This document shows, one piece after another, positions 26,219-34,757 of a stretch of DNA of 64,000 bases. The stretch covers positions 287,738 through 351,737 of the forward strand of contig CAWHYG010000008.1 of assembly GCA_963833505.1 (NCBI GenBank). The letters run 5' to 3'. Source of the stretch: CAWHYG01 sp963833505. GTDB taxonomy: Bacteria > Eisenbacteria > RBG-16-71-46 > CAIMUX01. The notes beneath the pieces are model-generated. The model was not told where the DNA came from and ran no database searches. It saw only the letters and a list, made by a program, of their open reading frames with translations. Within the stretch, counting starts at the first letter, position 1. Every line of letters begins with the position of its first letter. The translations under genes and the position numbers were made by a program.

Positions 26219-26280
26219 GGCAGAGAGAGGCCTCTCGATCGCGGCCGATCGGCCTCCCAGCTCGGATCCTCGGCGATCAT
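26216..26280 (-). repeat. Tandem duplication of the modB/modC junction with a 21-codon decoy ORF
   Basis: The modB stop overlaps an ATG (ATGA at 26280-26277) that opens MIAEDPSWEADRPRSRGLSL, a frame whose TGA overlaps the true modC ATG at 26218, which begins MNAEDPIHARPE. Matching blocks CGGATCCTCGGCG, CATGGCAG and GACCGATCG recur with a 62-bp period. This is the same layout as at 10002-10046 and 14444-14524. Confidence 0.78.
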
Positions 26281-26960
26281 GGCAGCAGAGCCGTTCGATC
26301 ACGACCGATCGCCCGCCGCTGGAAGCGATCGGCCGCCAGCAGGAGGACGATCGCGATGGCCGTGACCAGAAGAGCCATGCTGTTGGCGGATCTTGCGTCG
26401 CCCGACAGGATCGCCTGGTACATCGCGAGCGGCAGGGTCTGCGTTCGTCCCGGGATGTTCCCGGCCACGATGACGGTCGCCCCGAATTCGCCCAGCCCGC
26501 GAGCGAAAGCGAGCACGGCTCCGGCGGCGATTCCGGGCAGCGCCAACGGAAGGTGAACCGAGAGGAAGGCGCGTGACGGGCCCGATCCGCAAGTCGAGGC
26601 CGCATCCAGATAGCCTCGGGGGACGCTCTCCAGCGCCGCGCGGGCCGTCCTGACCAGCAACGGGAACGCGACCACGGCGGAAGCGAGGACGGCGCCGGTC
26701 CAGTGAAAGACGACGGAAACTCCGAAGAGACGCTGGAGAAGGACTCCGAGAGGACCGCGGGGGCTGAAGAGACTGAGCAGCAGATAGCCGACGGCAACGG
26801 GCGGAAGCACGAGCGGCGCCGTCACGATCGCATCGACCAATCGAACCGCCGGTCCCCGGTGGATGGCCAGCCAACGCGCCAGGGGCAGGCCGGAGATCAC
26901 GACGAGCAGGGTGGAAACGCCGGACACCAGGAACGAAAGGAGCAGCGCCGTGGAGATCAT
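26277..26960 (-). CDS. modB: Molybdate ABC transporter permease
   Basis: 227 residues with five or six membrane spans. The EAA-type loop is ARAALESVPRGYLDAASTCGSGPSRAFLSVHLPLA, and FARGLGEFGATVIVAGN is the conserved ModB segment. It starts with ATG at 26960, overlapping the modA stop (ATGA). Confidence 0.9.
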   Translation of the reverse strand: MISTALLLSFLVSGVSTLLVVISGLPLARWLAIHRGPAVRLVDAIVTAPLVLPPVAVGYLLLSLFSPRGPLGVLLQRLFGVSVVFHWTGAVLASAVVAFPLLVRTARAALESVPRGYLDAASTCGSGPSRAFLSVHLPLALPGIAAGAVLAFARGLGEFGATVIVAGNIPGRTQTLPLAMYQAILSGDARSANSMALLVTAIAIVLLLAADRFQRRAIGRDRTALLP

Positions 26961-27979
26961 CGACCGTAGGGTCCGCCCGGCACGCCGTTTGGGGCGCCGT
27001 TCGGAATCGAGCCCGGAGGCGCGGGTGATTCGGCACTGCCTGGACCTGCGCCTGGAGCCTCGCGTTGGCCAGCGCCCGGACCTGCTCCCGGAACCAAAGG
27101 CTTTTGGATGCCCTGATCAGCACCGGGGGTCGCAGGCCGCATCCCCTCCGGCCGACCCTCTCCGGTCGATCCGAGAGATGCTCCGAGAAAACGGTATTTC
27201 CTCAGCACGGCCTGCGCATCCGGTCCCAGGATGAAACGCACGAATTCCTGCGCCGCATCTCCGTGATCGCCCCCCTTGATCCGGGCGATCGGGTAGACGA
27301 TCGGATCATGCGCCTCATCCGGGACGACGCAGAGCACCCGGACGTCAGCTTCCGGCCAGAGGTCGCTTTGATAGACGAATCCGGCATCGACCGAACCTGA
27401 GGCCACGTAGGCCAGGACCTGACGGACGGTCTCGGCGGGCACCAGCTTCGAGTGCACCGAGGTATAGAGATGATAGTGCCGGAGCACGCCCGCGGCGTAT
27501 TGCCCCGCCGGCACGGTGCGCTCATCGCCGATGGCGATCCTCCGGATCGAAGGCTCCTCGAGTCTCTTCAGGACCGCGATCGCGCCCGCGCCCTCCGCGC
27601 GCGGACCCTCGCGCGGCCCGATCAGCACGAGCTGGTTCCGCGCGAAGATCCGGATCTCGGTGCTGTCGACGCGGCCGGCGCGGGCCAGCGCCAGCATCGG
27701 CGGAAGGCCTGCGGCCGCGAAGACGTCGGCGGGCGCTCCCGCCTCGATCTGGATCTCGAGCGTGCCGGAGGCGCCCAGATTGAACAGGATCGGGGTCTCC
27801 GGATGCTGCGTCAGCCAAAGAGCCTTGATGTCGCGGAAGGCGTCCGTGAGGGACGCCGCGGCCGAGACGATGAGGGGGGCGGCCGCGGATTCGCCGGAAC
27901 GGCCGCTCCAGCAGGGAGCCGCGCTGATCAAGAGGAGGCCGCCGAGGATTGCCCCGACCCCGGAAGCCAGTCGGCTCAC
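26957..27979 (-). CDS. modA: Molybdate-binding periplasmic protein with Pro/Gly-rich tail
   Basis: 340 residues from a GTG at 27979 that overlaps the aconitase stop (GTGA). The signal peptide is VSRLASGVGAILGGLLLI and the mature start lies near APLIVSAAASLTDAF, the classic ModA opening. NLGASGTLEIQIEAGAPADVFAAA and VYQSDLWPEADVRVL are family blocks. The last 60 residues are Pro/Gly/Ala-rich with internal repeats (PGAGPGAG, EAPGAGPGS), an addition not usual in ModA and probably disordered. Upstream genes are aconitase and a beta-barrel protein, apparently in one operon. Confidence 0.88.
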   Translation of the reverse strand: MSRLASGVGAILGGLLLISAAPCWSGRSGESAAAPLIVSAAASLTDAFRDIKALWLTQHPETPILFNLGASGTLEIQIEAGAPADVFAAAGLPPMLALARAGRVDSTEIRIFARNQLVLIGPREGPRAEGAGAIAVLKRLEEPSIRRIAIGDERTVPAGQYAAGVLRHYHLYTSVHSKLVPAETVRQVLAYVASGSVDAGFVYQSDLWPEADVRVLCVVPDEAHDPIVYPIARIKGGDHGDAAQEFVRFILGPDAQAVLRKYRFLGASLGSTGEGRPEGMRPATPGADQGIQKPLVPGAGPGAGQREAPGAGPGSAESPAPPGSIPNGAPNGVPGGPYGR

Positions 27980-30259
27980 GATCCGGCCCGCCGCGACCGG
28001 AGCAGATTGAGCGCCGATCCGGCCTTGAACCATTCCACCTGCTCCGCGTTGAGGGAGTGCCGGAGCCGGATCTCCTCCGTCGATCCGCCGGCATGGTGCA
28101 GCCGGGCCGTGATTTCCCGATCGGGAGCCAGGCCGGCCAGCCCGAGGAGGCTCACCCGATCCTCGGCCGCGACCTTGTCGTAGTCCGCCGGGTCAACGAA
28201 GGTAAGGGGCAGGATCCCCTGCTTCTTCAGGTTCGATTCGTGGATCCGGGCGAAGCTCCGGGCGAGGACGGCCGCCGCTCCGAGGAAGCGCGGCGACATG
28301 GCGGCGTGCTCACGGCTCGATCCCTCGCCGTAGTTCTCGTCTCCGATCGCCACCCACCGAAGGCCGCGCTGCTTGTAGAAGCGGGCGATGGCGGGAAGGG
28401 GCACATCCTTCTCGCCGGTGAGCTGATTGAGACCGGCGCCCGGCTTCTCCGAGAACGCGTTGATCGCGCCGATGAACAGGTTGTCGCTGATCTTGTCAAG
28501 GTGGCCCCGGTAGCGCAGCCAGGGACCGGCAGGACTGATGTGGTCGGTCGTGCACTTGCCCGCGGCTTTCAAGAGAACCGGGCACTCCACGAAGTCCCGG
28601 CCGTCCCAGGCCTCGAAGGGCTCGAGAAGCTGGAGCCGCGGACTCTCGGGATCGACCTTGACCGCCAGGCCGCTTCCGTCCCGGGCCGGCGGCACGTATC
28701 CCTGCGTCGCCGCGACGAAGCCCTTCGGCGGAACTTCCGGAGCCGGCGCGGGAGGCTGGAGCCGGAATTTACGGCCGTCCGCGCCGGACAGCTCGTCGGT
28801 CAGCGGATTCCAGCCGAGCCGGCCGCCGAGACCCAGAGCGGTCACCAGCTCCGGGCTGCCGATGAAGGCGAGAGTGGCGGCGTTGCCGTCGTTCCGCTTG
28901 GGGAAGTTCCGGTTGAACGAGGTGACGATGGTGTTGGCCTCGCCCGGACGGATCTCCTCGCGCTTCCACTGTCCGATGCACGGACCGCAGGCATTGGCCA
29001 GCACCATCGCTCCGATCGACTCGAGGTCCTTGAGCTGCCCGTCGCGGCGGATCGTGGCATGGATCTGTTCGGAGCCGGGCGTGACCAGAAGCGGCGAAGC
29101 CGTCCGGGCGCCGTGGGCCGCGGCCTGGCGCGCGACGTCGGCGGCCCGTTCAATGTCCTCATAGGAGGAGTTCGTGCAGGAGCCGATCAAAGCCACGGAG
29201 ATGCGATCGGGGTAGCCTTTCTCCCGGGCTTCCGCGGCCACGGCGGAGATGGGCCGGGCGAGGTCGGGCGTGTGGGGCCCGACCACGTGGGGTTCCAGCT
29301 TCGAAAGGTCGATCTCGATCACGCGCTCGAAGTACTTCTCGGGCGCGGCGACGACCTCGGGATCGGCCCCCAGGAGCGAGACGTGCGCCGCGGCCAGGTC
29401 GGCCAGAGCCGCTCGGCCGGTCGCGCGGAGATAGGTGTCCATCCGCTCGTCCCACGGGAAGATCGACGTCGTCGCGCCCAGCTCGGCACCCATGTTCGTG
29501 ATCGTGCCCTTGCCGGTGGCGCTGATCGACCGCACTCCGGGGCCGAAGTACTCGACGACCTGGTTGGTTCCGCCTTTGACCGTCAGGATTCCAAGGAGGC
29601 GGAGAATCACGTCCTTGGGCGCGGTCCATCCGCTGAGAGCGCCGGTCAGCCGCACGCCGATCAGCTTCGGACCCAGGACCTCCCAGGGAAGTCCGGCCAT
29701 CACGTCGACCGCGTCGGCTCCTCCGACTCCGGAGGCGAACATGCCCAGGCCTCCGGCATTGGGGGTGTGGGAATCGGTGCCGATCATCATCCCGCCCGGG
29801 AAGGCATAGTTCTCCAGCACGACCTGATGGATGATGCCGGCTCCCGGCTTCCAGAAGCCGATCCCGTACTTGCGGCAGGCCGAGGCCAGAAAGTCGTAGA
29901 CCTCGCGGTTCTCGCGCTCGGCCGCCTCGAGGTCGGGACCCGCGCCCACCCGGGCCTGGATGAGGTGGTCGCAATGGACCGTGGTGGGCACCGCCGTCTC
30001 CGGAATCCCCGCGCTCATGAATTGAAGGAGCGCCATTCTGCGCGGTCGCGTCCTGCATCGCCACGCGATCCGGGCGCAACGCCAGATAGCTCTCTCCGGC
30101 CTTCAGCTCCTGGCCTTTCGGGTCGTCCAGGTGCGAGAAGAGGACCTTCTCGGCCAGGGTGAGCGGGCGGCGCAGCCGCGCCCGAACCGATTCCAGTCGG
30201 GACTCCATCCGGGCATAGGTCCGGGTCACGAAGTCCGGGGTGCTTTCGATCGTCTGCAT
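27976..30259 (-). CDS. acn: Aconitate hydratase, frameshifted near 30037
   Basis: About 760 residues after repair of one frameshift. The first 74 residues run to RVAMQDATAQ, after which an extra A (plus-strand T at 30036/30037) breaks the frame; without it the sequence continues QMALLQFMSAGIPETAVP. Cluster-binding and catalytic blocks are present: GTDSHTPNAGG, SCTNSSYEDI, ANACGPCIGQW and GDENYGEGSSREH. The length and blocks match mitochondrial-type aconitase (citrate to isocitrate, 4Fe-4S). All 686 residues after the break are intact, so an assembly error is more likely than a dead TCA-cycle gene. Confidence 0.85.
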
Positions 30260-30269
30260 GATGTCCTCG

Positions 30270-30836
30270 CTACAGATACAGTCGCGCCAGCAGCGTGATC
30301 ACCTTGGTGGACTCGGTGGTCAGCACCGTGGAGTCCTTGCCGATGACGTGAAACCTGAGATCGACGCCAAGCTTGAGGCCGGAGGCGGGCGGGGCGATGT
30401 CGCCTCCCACGCCAACATTGAACCCGAGCTTGGTCCCGTTCAGGGTCACCTTGTCCCCGTTCTGATCGATCTCGAGTCGCTGCGTGTACGGACCCGCGCC
30501 GACCGTCAGCCAGGGCTTGATCGGAGATCCGGCCAGCGGCAGGCCGTAGTAGATCTGCGCGGAGACCGGAATGAGAGAGGGGGAGTATTTGGTGTTGCCG
30601 ATGGTGCTGGAACCAAGCAGATCGTATCCGACTTCCGCCCCCACCCGAAGCGTGAGCACGCTCACATTGGCGCCCGCGAGAAGACCAAGCGAGCCGCTGG
30701 GCGCTCCCGAGTTCGTCTCCTTGGCGTATCCGACGCCGAGGTAATAGGTCAGAGGATTGAGCTGAGCGTTCGCCGCCGTTCCCAGAGCCGAGACCAGCAC
30801 CACTGCGATCGCGAACATCCGCATCCGACGTTCCAC
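30270..30836 (-). CDS. Small outer-membrane beta-barrel protein
   Basis: 188 residues from a GTG at 30836 (GAGGAGG ahead), with a signal peptide ending near GTAANAQ. The rest alternates hydrophobic strands ending in aromatic residues (YYLGVGYAKE, VGAEVGYDLLG, KPWLTVGAGPY) and closes with VITLLARLYL, the C-terminal beta signal. This is an OmpW/OmpA-like 8-strand barrel without a recognisable ligand. It ends 10 bp before aconitase. Confidence 0.7.
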   Translation of the reverse strand: MERRMRMFAIAVVLVSALGTAANAQLNPLTYYLGVGYAKETNSGAPSGSLGLLAGANVSVLTLRVGAEVGYDLLGSSTIGNTKYSPSLIPVSAQIYYGLPLAGSPIKPWLTVGAGPYTQRLEIDQNGDKVTLNGTKLGFNVGVGGDIAPPASGLKLGVDLRFHVIGKDSTVLTTESTKVITLLARLYL

Positions 30837-31308
30837 GGAGCCCTCCTCGTTTCGGACGACCGTCCTGACTTCCTGCCTGCTATCTGATTTGTTGCGATGG
30901 CCCGTCACGTTCGCTCGCTGCCGCTGCGCCGCTTCAAGTTCCGGCCGTTCCCGGGACCTGCCTCTCCGCCGCGGCCGGCCGATTCAAGATTGCGGCTGCG
31001 GAATCGCCTGTCAAGCCGGGTTGTTGGTGGGTCCGTGGTTCATTTCGAACCCGGGGTCCTGGAAGCGGCCTCTCTTCGCCCAACGCTGCCTCTCGGTCGC
31101 CGGGGATGGGTGCGTCGTCTATGAACTCCGACGACCCTGGCCCTTCGAACGTCTGGCTGCGCTTCTGCTCGCGCCGTGGCGGAAGAGATAGGTCCTGCGC
31201 CGACCAGGCCCGGAATTCCACGATGGACTGGTCCTTGCTCCTCCGGGGGCGAAGGCGAGATCCCGACACTCTCTTGCAAATCCGCTACCTTGTGGGGTAA
31301 CATCATCC
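30837..31308. promoter_or_regulatory. 472-bp intergenic region with a possible promoter at 31275-31303
   Basis: No coding frame is convincing here. On the plus strand TTGCAA (31275-31280), 17-18 bases and TAACAT (about 31298-31303) could drive the downstream pair. If so, transcription would start almost at the TTG start codon at 31309, giving a leaderless mRNA or pointing to a later start. Confidence 0.3.
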
Positions 31309-31503
31309 TTGGGGAAGGTCAGACGCGGCGGCTACGTGTTCCTGGCCTGGCGCGGCGATCATGCGCCGAGGCACGTCCACGTCTATCGGAACGGAAGGTT
31401 GATCCTGAAATGGGATCTCGATCATCAAGGACCGATGGCAGGTACTCCCTCAAAGAAGGTCGTGCGCTTGATTCACCAGTTGGACGCCGAGGGCCTGCTA
31501 TGA
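31309..31503 (+). CDS. DUF4160-like small protein, putative toxin of a TA pair
   Basis: 64 residues from a TTG start. GDHAPRHVHVYRNGRLILKWDL is the hallmark of the DUF4160 family, small proteins usually encoded beside a DNA-binding partner and regarded as type II toxin-like. The stop overlaps the ATG of the next gene (ATGA at 31500). The biochemical activity is not established. The start is uncertain (see the intergenic entry). Confidence 0.6.
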   Translation: MGKVRRGGYVFLAWRGDHAPRHVHVYRNGRLILKWDLDHQGPMAGTPSKKVVRLIHQLDAEGLL

Positions 31504-31967
31504 AGATCCGTTCGGCCAGGCTGAACAATCGGAGGAGGATGTTTGAACTGACGGCCGGGCAGCGGTCGTTTCAGTTTCCCTATGCCAAGGCGCAACCGTC
31601 CCCGACCCCGGCTGATCCGGTGGTCGAACTCTCGATCGACCGTGAGCTCGGCAGCGAAGCGGTCACCTACCGTCTGGACTCCGGCCGGGAAGGAACGGTC
31701 CACATCGAGCAGGTTCTGGAGTACGACCAGGATCCGGGGTACCTCCGCGATCTGCTTCTCTATCGTGTGACGCTCGAAGCGCAGGCCCGTCTTGAGGCCA
31801 GCGAACTGTCCAGACGGGAGATCATCCGCCGGCTCGGGACCTCCCCGGCCCAGTTCTACCGTCTGCTGGATCCGACCAACCGCCGGAAATCGCTCGACAA
31901 GATGCTGGCTCTTCTTGCCGTGCTGGATTGCGAGGTCGATCTGGTCGTTCGGCCGAAAAGCGCCTGA
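31500..31967 (+). CDS. HTH-containing partner of the DUF4160 protein, putative antitoxin
   Basis: 155 residues. The N-terminal half (ELTAGQRSFQFPYAKAQPSPTPADPVVEL) is a beta-rich region I do not recognise. The C-terminal half contains a helix-turn-helix, ELSRREIIRRLGTSPAQFYRLLD, then KSLDKMLALLAVLDCEVDLVV, typical of XRE-type antitoxins. Coupled to the upstream 64-residue gene by ATGA. Autoregulation of the pair is expected by analogy. Confidence 0.6.
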   Translation: MKIRSARLNNRRRMFELTAGQRSFQFPYAKAQPSPTPADPVVELSIDRELGSEAVTYRLDSGREGTVHIEQVLEYDQDPGYLRDLLLYRVTLEAQARLEASELSRREIIRRLGTSPAQFYRLLDPTNRRKSLDKMLALLAVLDCEVDLVVRPKSA

Positions 31968-32007
31968 GCCCCTCCGGGCCCAGCCGCACGGGTTGGGGTC
32001 GCAAGGA

Positions 32008-32022
32008 GCCGGGGAGCCCGGC
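32008..32022. terminator. GC-rich hairpin between convergent genes
   Basis: GCCGGG-GAG-CCCGGC, a 6-bp stem with a 3-base loop, lies between the HTH gene and nadA, which converge. There is no T-run. Confidence 0.35.
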
Positions 32023-32061
32023 AAGGCTGCGGCCTTGGGGGGTTGCAGGAGCGCCAGCCCC

Positions 32062-33015
32062 TCAGCTCAGCTCAAGCATGCGCTGAATCGGCAAGAGCGC
32101 GCGAATCCGGATCTCCTCGGGCACGGTCACCTCGGGATCGCGGTCGCGAAGACAGAGATAGAGCTTCTCCAGAGTGTTGAGCCGCATGTGAGGGCAGGTG
32201 CTGCAGGCTTCGCAGGCGCCCTCGACCGGCGCCGGCAGGAAGGTCTTCCCCGGCGCCACCTTCTTCATCTGGTGGATGATGCCGGGTTCCGTGACGATGA
32301 TGAACACCTGCGCCGGATCCGTCTGCACGTACCGTAGCAGGCTGGATGTGGAACCGACGTGATCCGCCAGCGCGAGGACCCTTCGGTCGCACTCGGGATG
32401 CGCCGCCACCTTGGCCTCGGGATGCCGGACGCGAAGCTGCACGATCCGTTTCTCCGAGAAGATCTCGTGCACCTGACAGGTCCCGGGCCAGAGGATCATG
32501 TCGCGCCCGGTCCGCTGGATGAGCCATCGCCCGAGGTGCCGGTCGGGCGCGAAGACGATGCGTCTGCCATCGGGCGCCGACCGCACGATCGTCTCGGCGT
32601 TGGCCGAGGTGCAGATCACGTCGGACAAGGCTTTGACCCCGGCTGAGCAGTTCACATAGCTGATCACGTAGGCGCCGGGAAAGTTCTCCAGCCACCGCCC
32701 GAAAGCGGACGCGGGGCAGCCCTCAGCCAGCGAGCATCCCGCCTTCAGATCCGGCACCCAGACCGGCTTGTCGGGATTGAGGATCTTGGCCGTCTCCGCC
32801 ATGAAGTGAACGCCCGCGAAGACGATGGCCTTCGCGCTGGCGCGCGCCGCGGCCTGGGCCAGGGCCAGGCTGTCCCCGACGTGATCGGCGACATCCTGGA
32901 TCTCAGGCTCTTGATAGTAGTGCGCCAGGATGACCGTGTTCCGCTCGACCCGAAGCCGGTTGATCTCGGCCTCCAGGTTCAGCCCGGGCTCGATACCCAT
33001 TTGGTCGATCTTCAT
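32062..33015 (-). CDS. nadA: Quinolinate synthase A
   Basis: 317 residues from the ATG at 33015, with GGGAG six bases upstream. The [4Fe-4S] ligands fit the three expected sites: AGCSLAEGC/YVNCSAGVKA, WPGTCQVHE and EACSTCPHM. ILAHYYQEPEIQDVADHVGDSLAL near the N-terminus and FAGVHFMAETAKIL are signature blocks. The enzyme condenses iminoaspartate with dihydroxyacetone phosphate to quinolinate in NAD synthesis. No nadB or nadC is adjacent. Confidence 0.92.
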   Translation of the reverse strand: MKIDQMGIEPGLNLEAEINRLRVERNTVILAHYYQEPEIQDVADHVGDSLALAQAAARASAKAIVFAGVHFMAETAKILNPDKPVWVPDLKAGCSLAEGCPASAFGRWLENFPGAYVISYVNCSAGVKALSDVICTSANAETIVRSAPDGRRIVFAPDRHLGRWLIQRTGRDMILWPGTCQVHEIFSEKRIVQLRVRHPEAKVAAHPECDRRVLALADHVGSTSSLLRYVQTDPAQVFIIVTEPGIIHQMKKVAPGKTFLPAPVEGACEACSTCPHMRLNTLEKLYLCLRDRDPEVTVPEEIRIRALLPIQRMLELS

Positions 33016-33255
33016 TCCCATCTCCCGGCCGGCTGCATCACCCAGACACCTCCGCCGCGCTCCGGCACCGCCCTTTCCCCAGGATATTCCGGCGCCAAGG
33101 TTCGGGCAAGAGCGGTGCCGGAATCGGATCCATCGCCGAACTGCGCTCTTTTGACTAAAGGCCGTTTCCAGCCGGGTCGATGGTTCAACTGGCAAGGCAC
33201 AAGACGTTTCGCGGCCCGGATGGGGCGGCGAATCGACCAATGAGGGGAAACGAGG

Positions 33256-34508
33256 ATGATCATGAGGAGTTCGGCACCGCCGGCCCGGATCGGGCCGGAA
33301 AGGCATCCGCCGAGAATCGCGGGCAGGAAGACCGACCGGGCCGCAGGCCGGACGGGATGGCTCGCGCTGACCGCGTTGCTCGCGCTGGTCGCATCCTCCT
33401 GCGGCATCAGCGGCAACGACGTGGGCGGCGGAACCGAGTCGAAGACCGATCTGGCCATCAACAACGTCACGATCGCCGCCACCGACAGCTCCGCCCTGAT
33501 CGCCTGGAACACGACGGAAACCACCGCGGGCACGCTGGCCCTGGGCGCGAACTCGACGAACCTCTCGACCAACTATTCCTCCAACCCGTCGGCGGAACAC
33601 TCCGTCCCGATCAGCGGACTGCGGCAGAACACGGTGTACTGGTACCAGATCACCGCGGTGAATTCGACGGGCAAGGCGGTCCAGACGCCCGCCGACACGT
33701 TTCGGACCCAGATTGCTCCCGATCTGACCGATCACACTCCGCCCGTCATCAGCAACATCCAGGTGATCGGCATCACCATGTCCACCGCGACGGTGCTATG
33801 GACCACCGACGACCGCACGCTGGGAACGGTCTATTACGGCACGAGCCCCGTCTACGGCGCGTTCCTGGCGGAACCGGATAGTCTTCCCCTGGCCCAGACC
33901 CACTCCCTGTTCCTGACCGGGTTGGTCGAGGCCACGACCTACCATTTCTGCATTTCGGCGTCGAATCACAGCAAGCTGTCGTCCCAGAGCGCCGACCAGG
34001 TCTTCACCACCGCGCCGCGGCCGATTTGCAGCTCCTTCCGGCCACCGTCTCCGCCTCCGACGGCGACACCGTCTCGATTTCGGTGTCGGTGGCCAATGTC
34101 GTCAGCCTGGCGGGGATCTCTTTCTTGCTCCAGTACGACCCGGCGGCGGTCGAAATCCTGAGCGTGGAACAAGGAAGCTTCTTCATAGATCCGGACGGGG
34201 ATGGGACCCAGGAAGGATTTCTGTTTCTTCCGGAACAGCAGGATCCCGTCGACGGCTATCTCGGATATGACGCCACCTGGCAGATCAACTTCAACCAGGG
34301 AGGCGTCGCGACGGGCACCGACGCGAACGGCTCGGGACCGATCGCCGTGTTCAAGGTGCTGGTCAAGAACCTGGGGTCGGGTACGGACCTGCAGTTCGTC
34401 ACGACGGATCACAACGGCGACGGCGCCCCCGACACCCGCTTGTTCGATTACAACCGGCTCCCCCTGCTCTTCCAGACCAGGGACGGCCGAATCGCCCCCC
34501 GGGACTGA
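33256..34508 (+). CDS. Lipoprotein with fibronectin III and cohesin-like domains, frameshifted near 34018
   Basis: About 417 residues if one missing base is restored. The N-terminus is basic, then ALTALLALVASSCG is a lipobox with Cys as the first mature residue. Two Fn3-like domains follow (AINNVTIAATDSSALIAWN... and ISNIQVIGITMSTATVLW...). After VFTTAPRP the frame shifts to DLQLLPATVSASDGD, a cohesin-like domain (AGISFLLQYDPAAVEILSV, IAVFKVLVKNLG). Both parts are well preserved. It would sit on the outer membrane and is the first gene of the surface-protein run. Confidence 0.7.
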
Positions 34509-34757
34509 AACGGGACGGGCAGGAGGAGCAGCGAGATGAGCAGCCACACAACCGCGCGCAGACCTCGAAACGAGTGCCAGGGCCGGCCACGCGACGGACC
34601 AAGGCTGGAGGCCGGACCACGGCCGAAGGCCGTGAAACGTGGTGTGAGGCCAGGGATGAGCGATCCGCCGCCGCCGGGCGCGGATCCCACCAGGGATGGG
34701 CCCCGATCGAGGGTCCGAGCAGGGAGTGCGCGCGGAAGCGCGCGAAGGAGGAAATCA
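34509..34757 (+). promoter_or_regulatory. Structured 5' leader with GAA and GGAA hairpins
   Basis: Two perfect hairpins lie in this 249-bp leader: CACGGCC-GAA-GGCCGTG (34618-34634) and GCGCGC-GGAA-GCGCGC (34728-34743). The second ends two bases before the ribosome site AAGGAGG and 14 bases before the ATG at 34758. A role in mRNA stability or translation control is possible. Confidence 0.4.
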
